Source: Actinomycetes bacterium (lineage in GTDB: Bacteria > Actinomycetota > Actinomycetes > Actinomycetales > Cellulomonadaceae). From it: a stretch of 9,834 bases of DNA. Shown here in pieces: positions 1 to 6,006 of the stretch (position 1 is the first letter of the stretch; each line of letters opens with the position of its first letter). The stretch is from positions 1-9,834 of the forward strand of contig JAEZBT010000214.1 in assembly GCA_023426865.1 (NCBI GenBank), given 5' to 3'. The notes under the pieces are model-generated. The model saw only the letters and a list, made by a program, of their open reading frames with translations, did no database searches and had not been told where the DNA came from. The translations under genes and the position numbers were made by a program.

Positions 1-42
1 GGCCCGGCTCGTGGGCTTCTCGCGCGACCGGTCGTCCGCCAT
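1..42 (-). CDS. 5' end of an unidentified gene, cut by the window edge
   Basis: The LCP gene ends in TGA at 44-42, and an ATG at 42-40 shares its last base (TGATG). From that ATG an open frame runs off the window edge: M-A-D-D-R-S-R-E-K-P-T-S-R-A. The one-base overlap is the same arrangement as between wzm and wzt here, and usually means translational coupling, so a downstream partner of the LCP gene is likely. I see no strong Shine-Dalgarno sequence before the ATG, which also fits coupling. Only 14 residues are visible, hydrophilic and charged with no motif, so no function can be given. The ATG could be chance. Confidence 0.5.
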   Translation of the reverse strand, partial: MADDRSREKPTSRA

Positions 43-1277
43 CAGCCGCAGACCGCCGGCAGGTCGGCCGGCGTGAACGGGTCGACGCCGGGGGTCGGCG
101 CGGGCGTCGTCGGCGTGCTCGGGTCGACCGGCGCGTTCGGGTCGACGGGCGCGTTCGGGTCGACCGGAGCGGCCGGCGCCTGCGGCACCATCGGGGTGTC
201 GTTGATGAACGCCTGCCAGATGGGCGCCGCGTCGGACGTGAAGACGACCTCGTTGCGGTCGTCCGGGTTCGCCGCGTGGGGCGCGGTCAGGAACGTGATG
301 TTCTGCGGCGGGATGCTCTGCAGGCTCCAGGCCAGGCCGGCGAGCGACCGGATGTTGCCGGTCTCCGGGTCCGCGGTCAGCGACATCGTGGCGGCGTTGA
401 GGAAGTGGTACAGCTGGTCGAGGTCGGTCAGGAGGTTCTTCTCGAACACCTCCTGCGCGATGGCACTCATGAGCTGCTGCTGACGTCCGAGCCGGTTGAT
501 GTCCGAGCCGTTGCCGAGGCCCTCACCGGTGCGCGCGCGGGCCAGGGCGAGCGCGGAGTACCCGTCGAGCGTGTGCATGCCGGCGGTGATGCTCAGTCCG
601 GCCTTCGGCGACTCCATGTCGTTGGGGATGCACATGTCCACGCCGCCGAGCGCGTCCACCATGTTCCGGAAGCCCGCGAAGTCGACGACGATCCAGCCGT
701 CGATCGGGATGCCCGTCAGCGACTGGACGGTCTGGATGGTGCAGGCCGCCGCCTCGCCGACGTCGTCGTTGCGGGCGCCGATCGAGAACGCGGCGTTGAA
801 CCGGGCGGACTGCGGGCGCGACGTCGAGCCGTCGGTGAAGTTGCAGGACGGGATGTCGACCCGGGTGTCGCGCGGGATGGACACGACGTCGATCCGGTCA
901 CGCCCGGCGGACACGTGCACGACCAGCGTCGTGTCGGACCGCATGCCCTCCTCCTCGCCGCCGAGCAGGGCGTTCTCGCCGTTGCGGACGTCCGAGCCCA
1001 TGACGAGCAGGTTCAGCGCACGGCCCTCGCGCGGGTCGTTCGGGTCGTGCTGCGTCGTGACCGAGCCGGGCGCCGGGGTGACGGCGTCGACGAGGGCCGA
1101 GATGTCGTACGTGTCGATGTTGCCGGAGAGCCGCTGGTAGGCCGTCGCGGCGGCCGTGACACCGAAGGACGTGACGGCCAGGGCGACGAGCGCGAGACCG
1201 CTGAGCAGGGGGTGACGCCGGTGGCGCCGAGCGTGGCGGAGGCGGTGCTGGCGCGCAGCCGTGTGGCGTGGGGTCAC
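42..1277 (-). CDS. LCP (LytR-CpsA-Psr) family cell-wall polysaccharide ligase
   Basis: A 411-residue membrane-anchored enzyme. The family moves a glycopolymer (teichoic acid, capsule or arabinogalactan) from its undecaprenyl-phosphate carrier onto peptidoglycan MurNAc on the outer face of the membrane. Visible features: a basic N-terminus, one signal-anchor helix at about 24-47, then the LCP domain at about 88-330. That domain has LLVMGSDVR (90-98), RSDTTLVV with R113 and D115, SIPRDTRV with R136 and D137, and the arginine-rich RARTGEGLGNGSDINRLGRQQ (246-266), which in the family binds pyrophosphate, metal and lipid. The LytR_C domain found in many actinobacterial LCPs is absent; instead there is a Pro-rich tail (about 364-411) with APVDPN repeats. 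The GTG start at 1277 lacks a Shine-Dalgarno but sits just past a -10-like box, so the mRNA may be leaderless. The family is clear; the exact polymer is inferred from the neighbours. Confidence 0.93.
   Translation of the reverse strand: MTPRHTAARQHRLRHARRHRRHPLLSGLALVALAVTSFGVTAAATAYQRLSGNIDTYDISALVDAVTPAPGSVTTQHDPNDPREGRALNLLVMGSDVRNGENALLGGEEEGMRSDTTLVVHVSAGRDRIDVVSIPRDTRVDIPSCNFTDGSTSRPQSARFNAAFSIGARNDDVGEAAACTIQTVQSLTGIPIDGWIVVDFAGFRNMVDALGGVDMCIPNDMESPKAGLSITAGMHTLDGYSALALARARTGEGLGNGSDINRLGRQQQLMSAIAQEVFEKNLLTDLDQLYHFLNAATMSLTADPETGNIRSLAGLAWSLQSIPPQNITFLTAPHAANPDDRNEVVFTSDAAPIWQAFINDTPMVPQAPAAPVDPNAPVDPNAPVDPSTPTTPAPTPGVDPFTPADLPAVCG
121..174. repeat. Three 18-bp tandem repeats coding for the LCP tail
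   Basis: Three adjacent 18-base units begin GGGTCGAC on the plus strand (121-138, 139-156, 157-174). The first two differ at one base and the third diverges in its last third. A related GGGTCGACG lies nearby at about 80-88. The period is a multiple of three, and on the minus strand each unit codes for a VDPNAP-type hexapeptide. The tail is probably an extended spacer outside the membrane. Copy number could vary without breaking the frame. Confidence 0.8.
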
Positions 1278-1291
1278 GGTTCACGAGCATA
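1278..1291 (-). promoter_or_regulatory. Possible -10 box for a leaderless LCP transcript
   Basis: Read on the minus strand, TATGCT (1291-1286) fits the TANNNT consensus and ends eight bases before the GTG start of the LCP gene. There is no Shine-Dalgarno in the gap. A transcript starting 7-8 bases after the box would begin at or next to the start codon, as leaderless mRNAs do in actinobacteria. I see no convincing -35 element. An ATG at 1290-1288 is in another frame and is not the start. Confidence 0.4.
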
Positions 1292-1355
1292 AGCGGCGGC
1301 CTCGCGGCGGCGACGTCTCTCGCGGGGCGAACCCGTGGAGGTGTCGTGGAGATCG

Positions 1356-1399
1356 CCAGGTCAGCGGGCTACGGGCCCCGGACCTGGGCCTTCGGGCCC
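1356..1399 (-). terminator. Hairpin pair after ugd, candidate terminator
   Basis: Five bases past the ugd stop there is a perfect 5-bp stem with a 4-base loop (GGGCC/GGCCC, 1386-1399; TTCG on plus, CGAA on minus). It runs into a longer imperfect hairpin: CCAGGTC at 1356-1362 pairs with GACCTGG at 1381-1387, and CGGG/CCCG pairs inside. The two share bases 1386-1387 and cannot both form fully. There is no T-tract, which is common in high-GC actinobacteria. The position suits ending the rmlB-ugd operon before the separately promoted LCP gene. Confidence 0.5.
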
Positions 1400-1403
1400 G
1401 CGC

Positions 1404-2753
1404 TCAGGGCCGGCCGAGGCCGGCGTACGTCCAGCCGGCCGCCCGCCACGCGGCCGGGTCCAGGGCGTTGCGCCCGTCCACGATGTGCCGGTTGCGGACG
1501 ACGGCGCCGAAGGCGACCGGGTCCAGGCCGACGTACTGGCGCCACTCGGTCAGCAGGAGCACGACGTCGGCCCCGCGCGCGGCCTCGAACGGGTCCTCGG
1601 CGACGTGCAGGTCCGAGCGCGTGCGCCGGACGTTGTCGAGCGCGGCCGGGTCCGTCACGACGACGGTCGCACCCAGGCCGGCGATGCGCGACGCGACGTC
1701 GAGCGCGGGGGAGTCCCGCAGGTCGTCGCTGTCCGGCTTGAAGGCGGCGCCCAGCACGGCGACGCGCGCGCCGCCCAGCGACCCGCCGCAGGCCGTCCGC
1801 GCGAGCTCGACCACGTGCTCGCGGCGCCGGGTGTTGATCGCGTCGACCTCGCGCAGGAAGGTCAGCGCCTGGTCGACGCCGAGCTCACCGGCCCGCGCCA
1901 TGAACGCGCGGATGTCCTTGGGCAGGCAGCCGCCGCCGAAACCGACGCCGGCCCGCAGGAACTTCGCCCCGATGCGGTCGTCGTGCCCGATGGCGGCCGC
2001 GAGCTGGGTGACGTCGGCGCCCGTCGCCTCGCACAGCTCGGCCATCGCGTTGATGAACGAGATCTTCGTGGCGAGGAACGAGTTCGCGGCGACCTTGACC
2101 AGCTGCGCGGTCGCGTAGTCCGTCACCAGGCGCGGGATCTGCTGCCGGACGAGCTGGTCGGCGTAGACCTCGTCGAGCACGGCGCGGGCCGCCTCGCCCG
2201 CGGCGGTCGGCACGCCGGCCTCGCTCGGGAGCCCGTAGACGATCCGGTCGGGGGAGAGGGTGTCCTGGATGGCGAAGCCCTCGCGCAGGAACTCGGGGTT
2301 CCAGACGAGGGTGGCGCCGGCGTCGGGCGCCTCGGCCGCGAACCGGGCCGCGATGCCCTCCGCCGTCCCGACCGGGACGGTGCTCTTGCCGACGACGAGC
2401 GTCGGGCCGTCCCCGTGCGCGCGGAGCCGGGGGACGAGCGTGTCGACCGCGGCCTCGACGTAGCGCAGGTCGGCCGCGTACCGGCCCTCCTGCTGCGGCG
2501 TCCCGACGCAGATGAAGTGGACCTGGGCGTCGGCGATCGCGTCCGGGTCTGTGGTGAACGACAGCCGTCCCGTGCCCAGGGCCTCGCCGAGGAGCTCGTC
2601 GAAGCCGGGCTCGTGGAAGGGCGCGCGCCCCGCCGCCAGCGACGCCGCCTTCGCGGCGTCGACCTCGAGGCCGACGACCTCGTGCCCGAGCTGTGCCATG
2701 CACGCCGCGTGCACGGCGCCCAGGTACCCGCAACCGATGACCGACAGCCGCAC
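1404..2753 (-). CDS. ugd: UDP-glucose 6-dehydrogenase
   Basis: A 449-residue cytoplasmic enzyme, full length for the family. It oxidises UDP-glucose twice with NAD+ to UDP-glucuronate, a precursor of acidic wall or capsular polysaccharides. Domains in order: an N-terminal NAD-binding Rossmann fold with GCGYLG (7-12); GKSTVPVGT (122-130); NPEFLREG (152-159); a central dimer helix with K220 and N224 in LVKVAANSFLATK; the catalytic cysteine C276 in GFGGGCLPKD (271-280); and a C-terminal UDP-binding domain with AAFKPDSDDLRDSP (336-349). The GTG start at 2753 is set by a strong AGGAGG. It follows rmlB after 10 bases, so the two are co-transcribed and probably coupled. A UDP-ManNAc dehydrogenase is the main alternative within the superfamily; the cysteine motif and length favour Ugd. 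Confidence 0.92.
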   Translation of the reverse strand: MRLSVIGCGYLGAVHAACMAQLGHEVVGLEVDAAKAASLAAGRAPFHEPGFDELLGEALGTGRLSFTTDPDAIADAQVHFICVGTPQQEGRYAADLRYVEAAVDTLVPRLRAHGDGPTLVVGKSTVPVGTAEGIAARFAAEAPDAGATLVWNPEFLREGFAIQDTLSPDRIVYGLPSEAGVPTAAGEAARAVLDEVYADQLVRQQIPRLVTDYATAQLVKVAANSFLATKISFINAMAELCEATGADVTQLAAAIGHDDRIGAKFLRAGVGFGGGCLPKDIRAFMARAGELGVDQALTFLREVDAINTRRREHVVELARTACGGSLGGARVAVLGAAFKPDSDDLRDSPALDVASRIAGLGATVVVTDPAALDNVRRTRSDLHVAEDPFEAARGADVVLLLTEWRQYVGLDPVAFGAVVRNRHIVDGRNALDPAAWRAAGWTYAGLGRP

Positions 2754-2758
2754 GACGT

Positions 2759-2764
2759 CCTCCT
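2759..2764 (-). promoter_or_regulatory. Ribosome binding site of ugd, overlapping the rmlB stop
   Basis: AGGAGG on the minus strand, five bases before the ugd GTG. Its first A is the last base of the rmlB TGA stop (2766-2764). This fixes the ugd start and suggests that ribosomes finishing rmlB pass directly to ugd. Confidence 0.85.
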
Positions 2765-3759
2765 CAGCGTCCGAGCCGGGCGTACTTCGCCTCGGTGGCG
2801 TCCTTGCGGGGCCGCCACCAGGCCTCGTTCGTCCGGTACCACTCGACGGTGGCCGCGAGCCCGTCGCGGAAGCTTCCGTAGCGGGGCGTCCACCCGAGCT
2901 CGTCTCGCAGCAGGCCGGCGTCGATGGCGTAGCGCATGTCGTGCCCCGGCCGGTCGGTGACCAGGTCGTACGCGTCGCGCGGCTGGCCCATGAGCTCGAG
3001 GATCAGCTCGACGACGTCCTTGTTGCTCTGCTCGCCGTCGGCGCCGATGAGGTAGGTCTCCCCGATGCGGCCCTTCTCGATGATCGTCCAGACCGCGGCG
3101 TTGTGGTCCTCGACGTGGATCCAGTCGCGGACGTTCTCGCCGCGGCCGTAGAGCTTGGGCCGCACGCCGTCGATGACGTTCGTGATCTGGCGCGGGATGA
3201 ACTTCTCGACGTGCTGGTAGGGCCCGTAGTTGTTCGAGCAGTTGGAGATCGTGGCCGCCACGTGGAACGAGCGGACCCACGCCCGGACGAGCAGGTCGCT
3301 GGCGGCCTTCGTCGAGGAGTAGGGGCTCGAGGGGTTGTACGGCGTCGTCGGCGTGAACTTCGCCGGGTCGTCGAGCTCGAGGTCGCCGTAGACCTCGTCG
3401 GTGGAGATGTGGTGGTAGCGCGTGCCGTGCCGGCGCACCGCCTCCAGCAGCGTGAAGGTGCCCACGACGTTCGTCCGCACGAAGGGTGACGGGTCGTCCA
3501 GGGAGTTGTCGTTGTGCGACTCGGCGGCGAAGTGCACGACCACGTCGCTGTCCGCCACCAGGTCGTCCACGACGGCGGCGTCGGCGACGTCGCCCTGCAC
3601 GAAGGTGACCGCGTCGGCCACCGGGGCCAGCGAGGCACGGTCGCCGGCGTAGGTGAGCGCGTCGAGCACGGTCACCGTCACCTCCGGCCGCTCGCGCACG
3701 GTCTGCTGGACGAAGTTGGCGCCGATGAAGCCGGCCCCACCGGTGACGAGCAGTCGCAC
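2764..3759 (-). CDS. rfbB: dTDP-glucose 4,6-dehydratase
   Basis: A 331-residue extended-SDR enzyme (RmlB/RfbB), normal length. It turns dTDP-glucose into dTDP-4-keto-6-deoxy-glucose, the entry step to dTDP-rhamnose and other 6-deoxy-sugars. Visible motifs: NAD-binding TGGAGFIG (6-13); HFAAESHNDNS (76-86); ISTDEVYGDL (118-127) with the dehydratase-specific T120, D121 and E122; the catalytic pair Y147 and K151 in YSSTK; NCSNNYGPYQ (173-182); and RDWIHVEDH (211-219). The GTG start at 3759 is set by AGGAGG five bases upstream. It is the first gene of a two-gene operon with ugd and is transcribed divergently from the amidase gene. RmlA, RmlC and RmlD are not in this window, so the final sugar (L-rhamnose or another deoxy-sugar) cannot be read from here. 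Confidence 0.94.
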   Translation of the reverse strand: MRLLVTGGAGFIGANFVQQTVRERPEVTVTVLDALTYAGDRASLAPVADAVTFVQGDVADAAVVDDLVADSDVVVHFAAESHNDNSLDDPSPFVRTNVVGTFTLLEAVRRHGTRYHHISTDEVYGDLELDDPAKFTPTTPYNPSSPYSSTKAASDLLVRAWVRSFHVAATISNCSNNYGPYQHVEKFIPRQITNVIDGVRPKLYGRGENVRDWIHVEDHNAAVWTIIEKGRIGETYLIGADGEQSNKDVVELILELMGQPRDAYDLVTDRPGHDMRYAIDAGLLRDELGWTPRYGSFRDGLAATVEWYRTNEAWWRPRKDATEAKYARLGR

Positions 3760-3764
3760 GGATA

Positions 3765-3770
3765 CCTCCT
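3765..3770 (-). promoter_or_regulatory. Ribosome binding site of rfbB
   Basis: A perfect AGGAGG on the minus strand, five bases before the GTG at 3759. It decides the start, since GTG alone would be ambiguous. Confidence 0.85.
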
Positions 3771-3794
3771 CAGGGACGTGCGGGATCGGCGATC

Positions 3795-3800
3795 AGACTA
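3795..3800 (-). promoter_or_regulatory. Candidate -10 box of the rfbB-ugd operon
   Basis: TAGTCT on the minus strand matches TANNNT and lies 35 bases before the rfbB start codon, giving a leader of about 28 bases that includes the AGGAGG. No good -35 is seen at 16-18 bases. The same TAGTCTG string occurs before wzm, and AAAGTCTG before the methyltransferase-kinase. Confidence 0.4.
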
Positions 3801-3869
3801 GCCGTCGCCCGCGCCGGGACCCCACGCGGACCCGCCCCGGTGCTCCGGTCGCGGCGGCGCAGGGGACGC

Positions 3870-3887
3870 AGCCCGGCGCGGCGGGCT
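3870..3887. repeat. Inverted repeat in the divergent promoter region
   Basis: AGCCCG and CGGGCT form a perfect 6-bp inverted repeat with a 6-base spacer, between the two divergent promoters (intergenic region 3760-3962). It could be an operator or a chance feature of GC-rich DNA. Nothing else stands out in that region apart from the promoter elements listed. Confidence 0.25.
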
Positions 3888-3907
3888 CAAGGGGCACGGG
3901 GCGGTGG

Positions 3908-3937
3908 TCGATACTGAAGGCGACCAGCCGGGATTAT
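3908..3937 (+). promoter_or_regulatory. Candidate promoter of the amidase gene
   Basis: TCGATA (3908-3913, four of six matches to TTGACA) and GATTAT (3932-3937, four of six to TATAAT) are 18 bases apart. Transcription would start near 3944, leaving a leader of about 19 bases that contains GAGGGA (3952-3957), five bases before the ATG at 3963. Confidence 0.45.
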
Positions 3938-3962
3938 CGGCGTCGACTGACGAGGGACTTCC

Positions 3963-5939
3963 ATGGTGAGCCGAACGGGGGCATCGGTGGCGGCGGGGGC
4001 CTTGGCCTGCGCACTGCTCGTGGGGGTGATCACGCCCGCGGTCGCGGGACCCGCGCCTGCGGGAGCCGCGCCCACAGGCGCCGCACCCGCAGGAGCCGAG
4101 ACGGCCGTCGCGGCTCCGTTCGCGGCGGCACCGGCCGTGCGCGTGCTGGAGGCGACCGTGGAGCCCCCGGACAGCACGCTCGTCGAGCTCGACGTCGTCG
4201 TGCCGGAGGTCGTCGGCGGTGAGGTCGCCGGGTCGGCGGAGCTCACCGAGGCGCTGGCCGACGACGAGGTCGTCGCCGCGGCGGAGGTCGTCGCCCCGGA
4301 CCGGGTCGCGAGCGAGGTCGTCGACACGGCCGACGTGCAGACGATCGGCCTGACCTGGCCCGTGGACGCCGACGGCGCCGCGCTCGCGCCGGAGCTGCGC
4401 GTGCAGACCGACGGCGAGTGGTCGCCCTGGCAGCCGTTCGGCGAGGACGAGGAGGCGCCCGACGCCGGGACCGCCGACGCCGCGAACGCCGCCGCACGCG
4501 GGGGCACCGAGCCCGTGTGGATCGGCGACGCCGAGGCGGTCCAGCTGTCGTTCTCCGCGCAGGTACCGCAGCCCGAGGACATGAGCCTCGTCCTCGTCGG
4601 GAGCGAGGAGGTGCCGCTGCCCGCGAACGACGCCCTGGTGGGCGAGGTGACGGTCGACGCCACGACCGCGTCCTTCACGACGGGACCGCTGGCGACGGCG
4701 AGCCCGACGCTCACGGTCATCCCGCGCTCGGCGTGGGGCGCGCGCGAGCAGGTCTGCAAGCCGGACGTCGCGTCGGCGCTGGTGGGTGCCGTCGTGCACC
4801 ACACCGCGGGGTCGAACGACTACGCGACGCAGGCCCAGGCGATGCAGCAGATCCGCAACGACCAGCGCTACCACATCGAGGGTCGCGGCTGGTGCGACCT
4901 GGGCTACAACTTCGTCGTCGACAAGTGGGGAAACCTCTACGAGGGCCGGGCGAACAGCCTGGTGCAGCCGGTGGTGGGCGTGCACGCCGGCGGCTTCAAC
5001 ACCGGCACCCTCGGGGTGTCCATGCTCGGCACGTACGCCGCACCGCCGTCGGGACAGACGCAGCAGGCGGTCGCCCAGGTGATCGGCTTCCGGCTCGGCG
5101 CCTACGGGGTGAACCCGAACGGCACGATGAGCTACACCACCGGGACCGGCCAGAACTCCAAGTACCAGAACCAGACGGTGACCCTGCCGCGCGTCTTCGG
5201 GCACCGCGACGTCGCGTACACGAACTGCCCGGGCGACGGCGGCTACGCGGCCCTCGGGAACATCCGCTCCGTGGCCGACTCGTTCAGCTACGGCGAGCGC
5301 TTCGCGCAGGCCCGGTCGGTGGTGCAGGCGATGTACGCCGACATCCTGGGGCGCGGCGTCGACGCGAGCGGCATGCAGACGTGGAGCACCGTGCTCGTGA
5401 GCGGAGCGGGGCTGCCCGCCCTGGTCCGTTCGCTCACCAGCAGCGACGAGTACATCCGGATGCGGGTGCGCGAGGCGTACCACGACGTGCTGGGGCGCGC
5501 CCCGGAGGCGAGCGGCCTGGAGCACTGGACGCGCGTCATCAAGGCCGGCGGTGCCACGGTCGACGACGTCGAACGGCGCTTCCTGTCCAGCCACGAGTTC
5601 TGGGTCCGCTCGGGCGGCAACGACCTCGGCTACGTGCGGCAGATGTACGCCTCGGTGCTCGGGCGCCCGGCGGCGGAGGCCGAGGTCACCTTCTGGGCGA
5701 GCCTGATCCCGCGGCACGGGCGGGACGCGGTGACGGACGCCATCTGGTTCTCCACCGAGGCCGCCCAGCACCGGGCCGGCATCTACTACAGCACCTACCT
5801 CAAGCGCACACCCGACGCCGGTGGGCTCAAGACCTGGGGCCAGGTGCTGCTGCGCAGCGGCGAGGGCGCCGTCCGCATCGGCATCGCGGGCAGCGAGGAG
5901 TACCGGGTCAAGGCCCTGGTGCGCTACCCGCCGAACTAG
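3963..5939 (+). CDS. Secreted PGRP-type N-acetylmuramoyl-L-alanine amidase with four DUF4214 repeats
   Basis: A 658-residue exported protein. A Sec signal peptide spans about 1-28 (hydrophobic core 8-23, likely cut after AVA), followed by an APAGA repeat linker. Residues 60-245 are an acidic region of unknown fold. The amidase/PGRP domain (about 250-440) splits the bond between MurNAc and L-Ala. Its zinc ligands are a His of VVHHTAG (H279 or H280), H414 in GHRD and C422 in NCPG; Y315 in GYNFVVD matches the catalytic Tyr of T7-lysozyme-like amidases. The C-terminus (about 450-650) has four repeats of about 50 residues with the pattern YxxxLGRxxxxxGLxxW...SxEY, typical of DUF4214. The ATG start has GAGGGA at 5-base spacing. 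The gene stands alone, between the nucleotide-sugar operon and the exporter block. Fold and secretion are clear; the role (division, wall turnover or lysis of other cells) is not. Confidence 0.92.
   Translation: MVSRTGASVAAGALACALLVGVITPAVAGPAPAGAAPTGAAPAGAETAVAAPFAAAPAVRVLEATVEPPDSTLVELDVVVPEVVGGEVAGSAELTEALADDEVVAAAEVVAPDRVASEVVDTADVQTIGLTWPVDADGAALAPELRVQTDGEWSPWQPFGEDEEAPDAGTADAANAAARGGTEPVWIGDAEAVQLSFSAQVPQPEDMSLVLVGSEEVPLPANDALVGEVTVDATTASFTTGPLATASPTLTVIPRSAWGAREQVCKPDVASALVGAVVHHTAGSNDYATQAQAMQQIRNDQRYHIEGRGWCDLGYNFVVDKWGNLYEGRANSLVQPVVGVHAGGFNTGTLGVSMLGTYAAPPSGQTQQAVAQVIGFRLGAYGVNPNGTMSYTTGTGQNSKYQNQTVTLPRVFGHRDVAYTNCPGDGGYAALGNIRSVADSFSYGERFAQARSVVQAMYADILGRGVDASGMQTWSTVLVSGAGLPALVRSLTSSDEYIRMRVREAYHDVLGRAPEASGLEHWTRVIKAGGATVDDVERRFLSSHEFWVRSGGNDLGYVRQMYASVLGRPAAEAEVTFWASLIPRHGRDAVTDAIWFSTEAAQHRAGIYYSTYLKRTPDAGGLKTWGQVLLRSGEGAVRIGIAGSEEYRVKALVRYPPN
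4053..4097 (+). repeat. Three 15-bp imperfect repeats after the signal peptide
   Basis: These bases code for APAGA-APTGA-APAGA (residues 31-45), three five-residue units right after the predicted signal-peptide cleavage site. This is an Ala/Pro linker. The related codons make it a short in-frame repeat that could change in copy number. Confidence 0.65.
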
Positions 5940-5940
5940 T

Positions 5941-5990
5941 CCCCGCCAGCGGGGCGACGGAAACCGCCCCCGGGCTGCCGGTCCGGCCCG
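5941..5990. terminator. Hairpins between convergent genes, likely two-way terminator
   Basis: The 67-base gap between the amidase stop and the methyltransferase-kinase stop holds two hairpins. CCCCG-CCAG-CGGGG (5941-5954) has a 5-bp stem and 4-base loop. CGGGCTG/CGGCCCG (5971-5977 with 5984-5990) has a 7-bp stem including one G-T pair. Neither has a T-tract. The placement fits termination from both sides. Confidence 0.5.
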
Positions 5991-6006
5991 CCCGCGAGCG
6001 CAGGCA

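Noticed and set aside
276..1292. Long plus-strand open frame opposite the LCP gene
   Set aside because: It is the shadow of a high-GC gene: Arg/Val/Gly/Ala-rich with no domain, while the minus strand codes for clear LCP motifs.
1335..2960. 541-codon plus-strand open frame opposite ugd
   Set aside because: It spans the end of one real gene and all of another, has skewed composition, and Ugd motifs lie on the other strand.
3798..5771. 657-codon minus-strand open frame opposite the amidase gene
   Set aside because: Its translation is rich in Arg, His and Val without any fold; the plus strand has a signal peptide, zinc ligands and repeats.
3963..5939. Amidase as a prophage endolysin
   Set aside because: It has a Sec signal peptide, a large acidic N-terminal region and DUF4214 repeats, and there are no holin or phage genes around.
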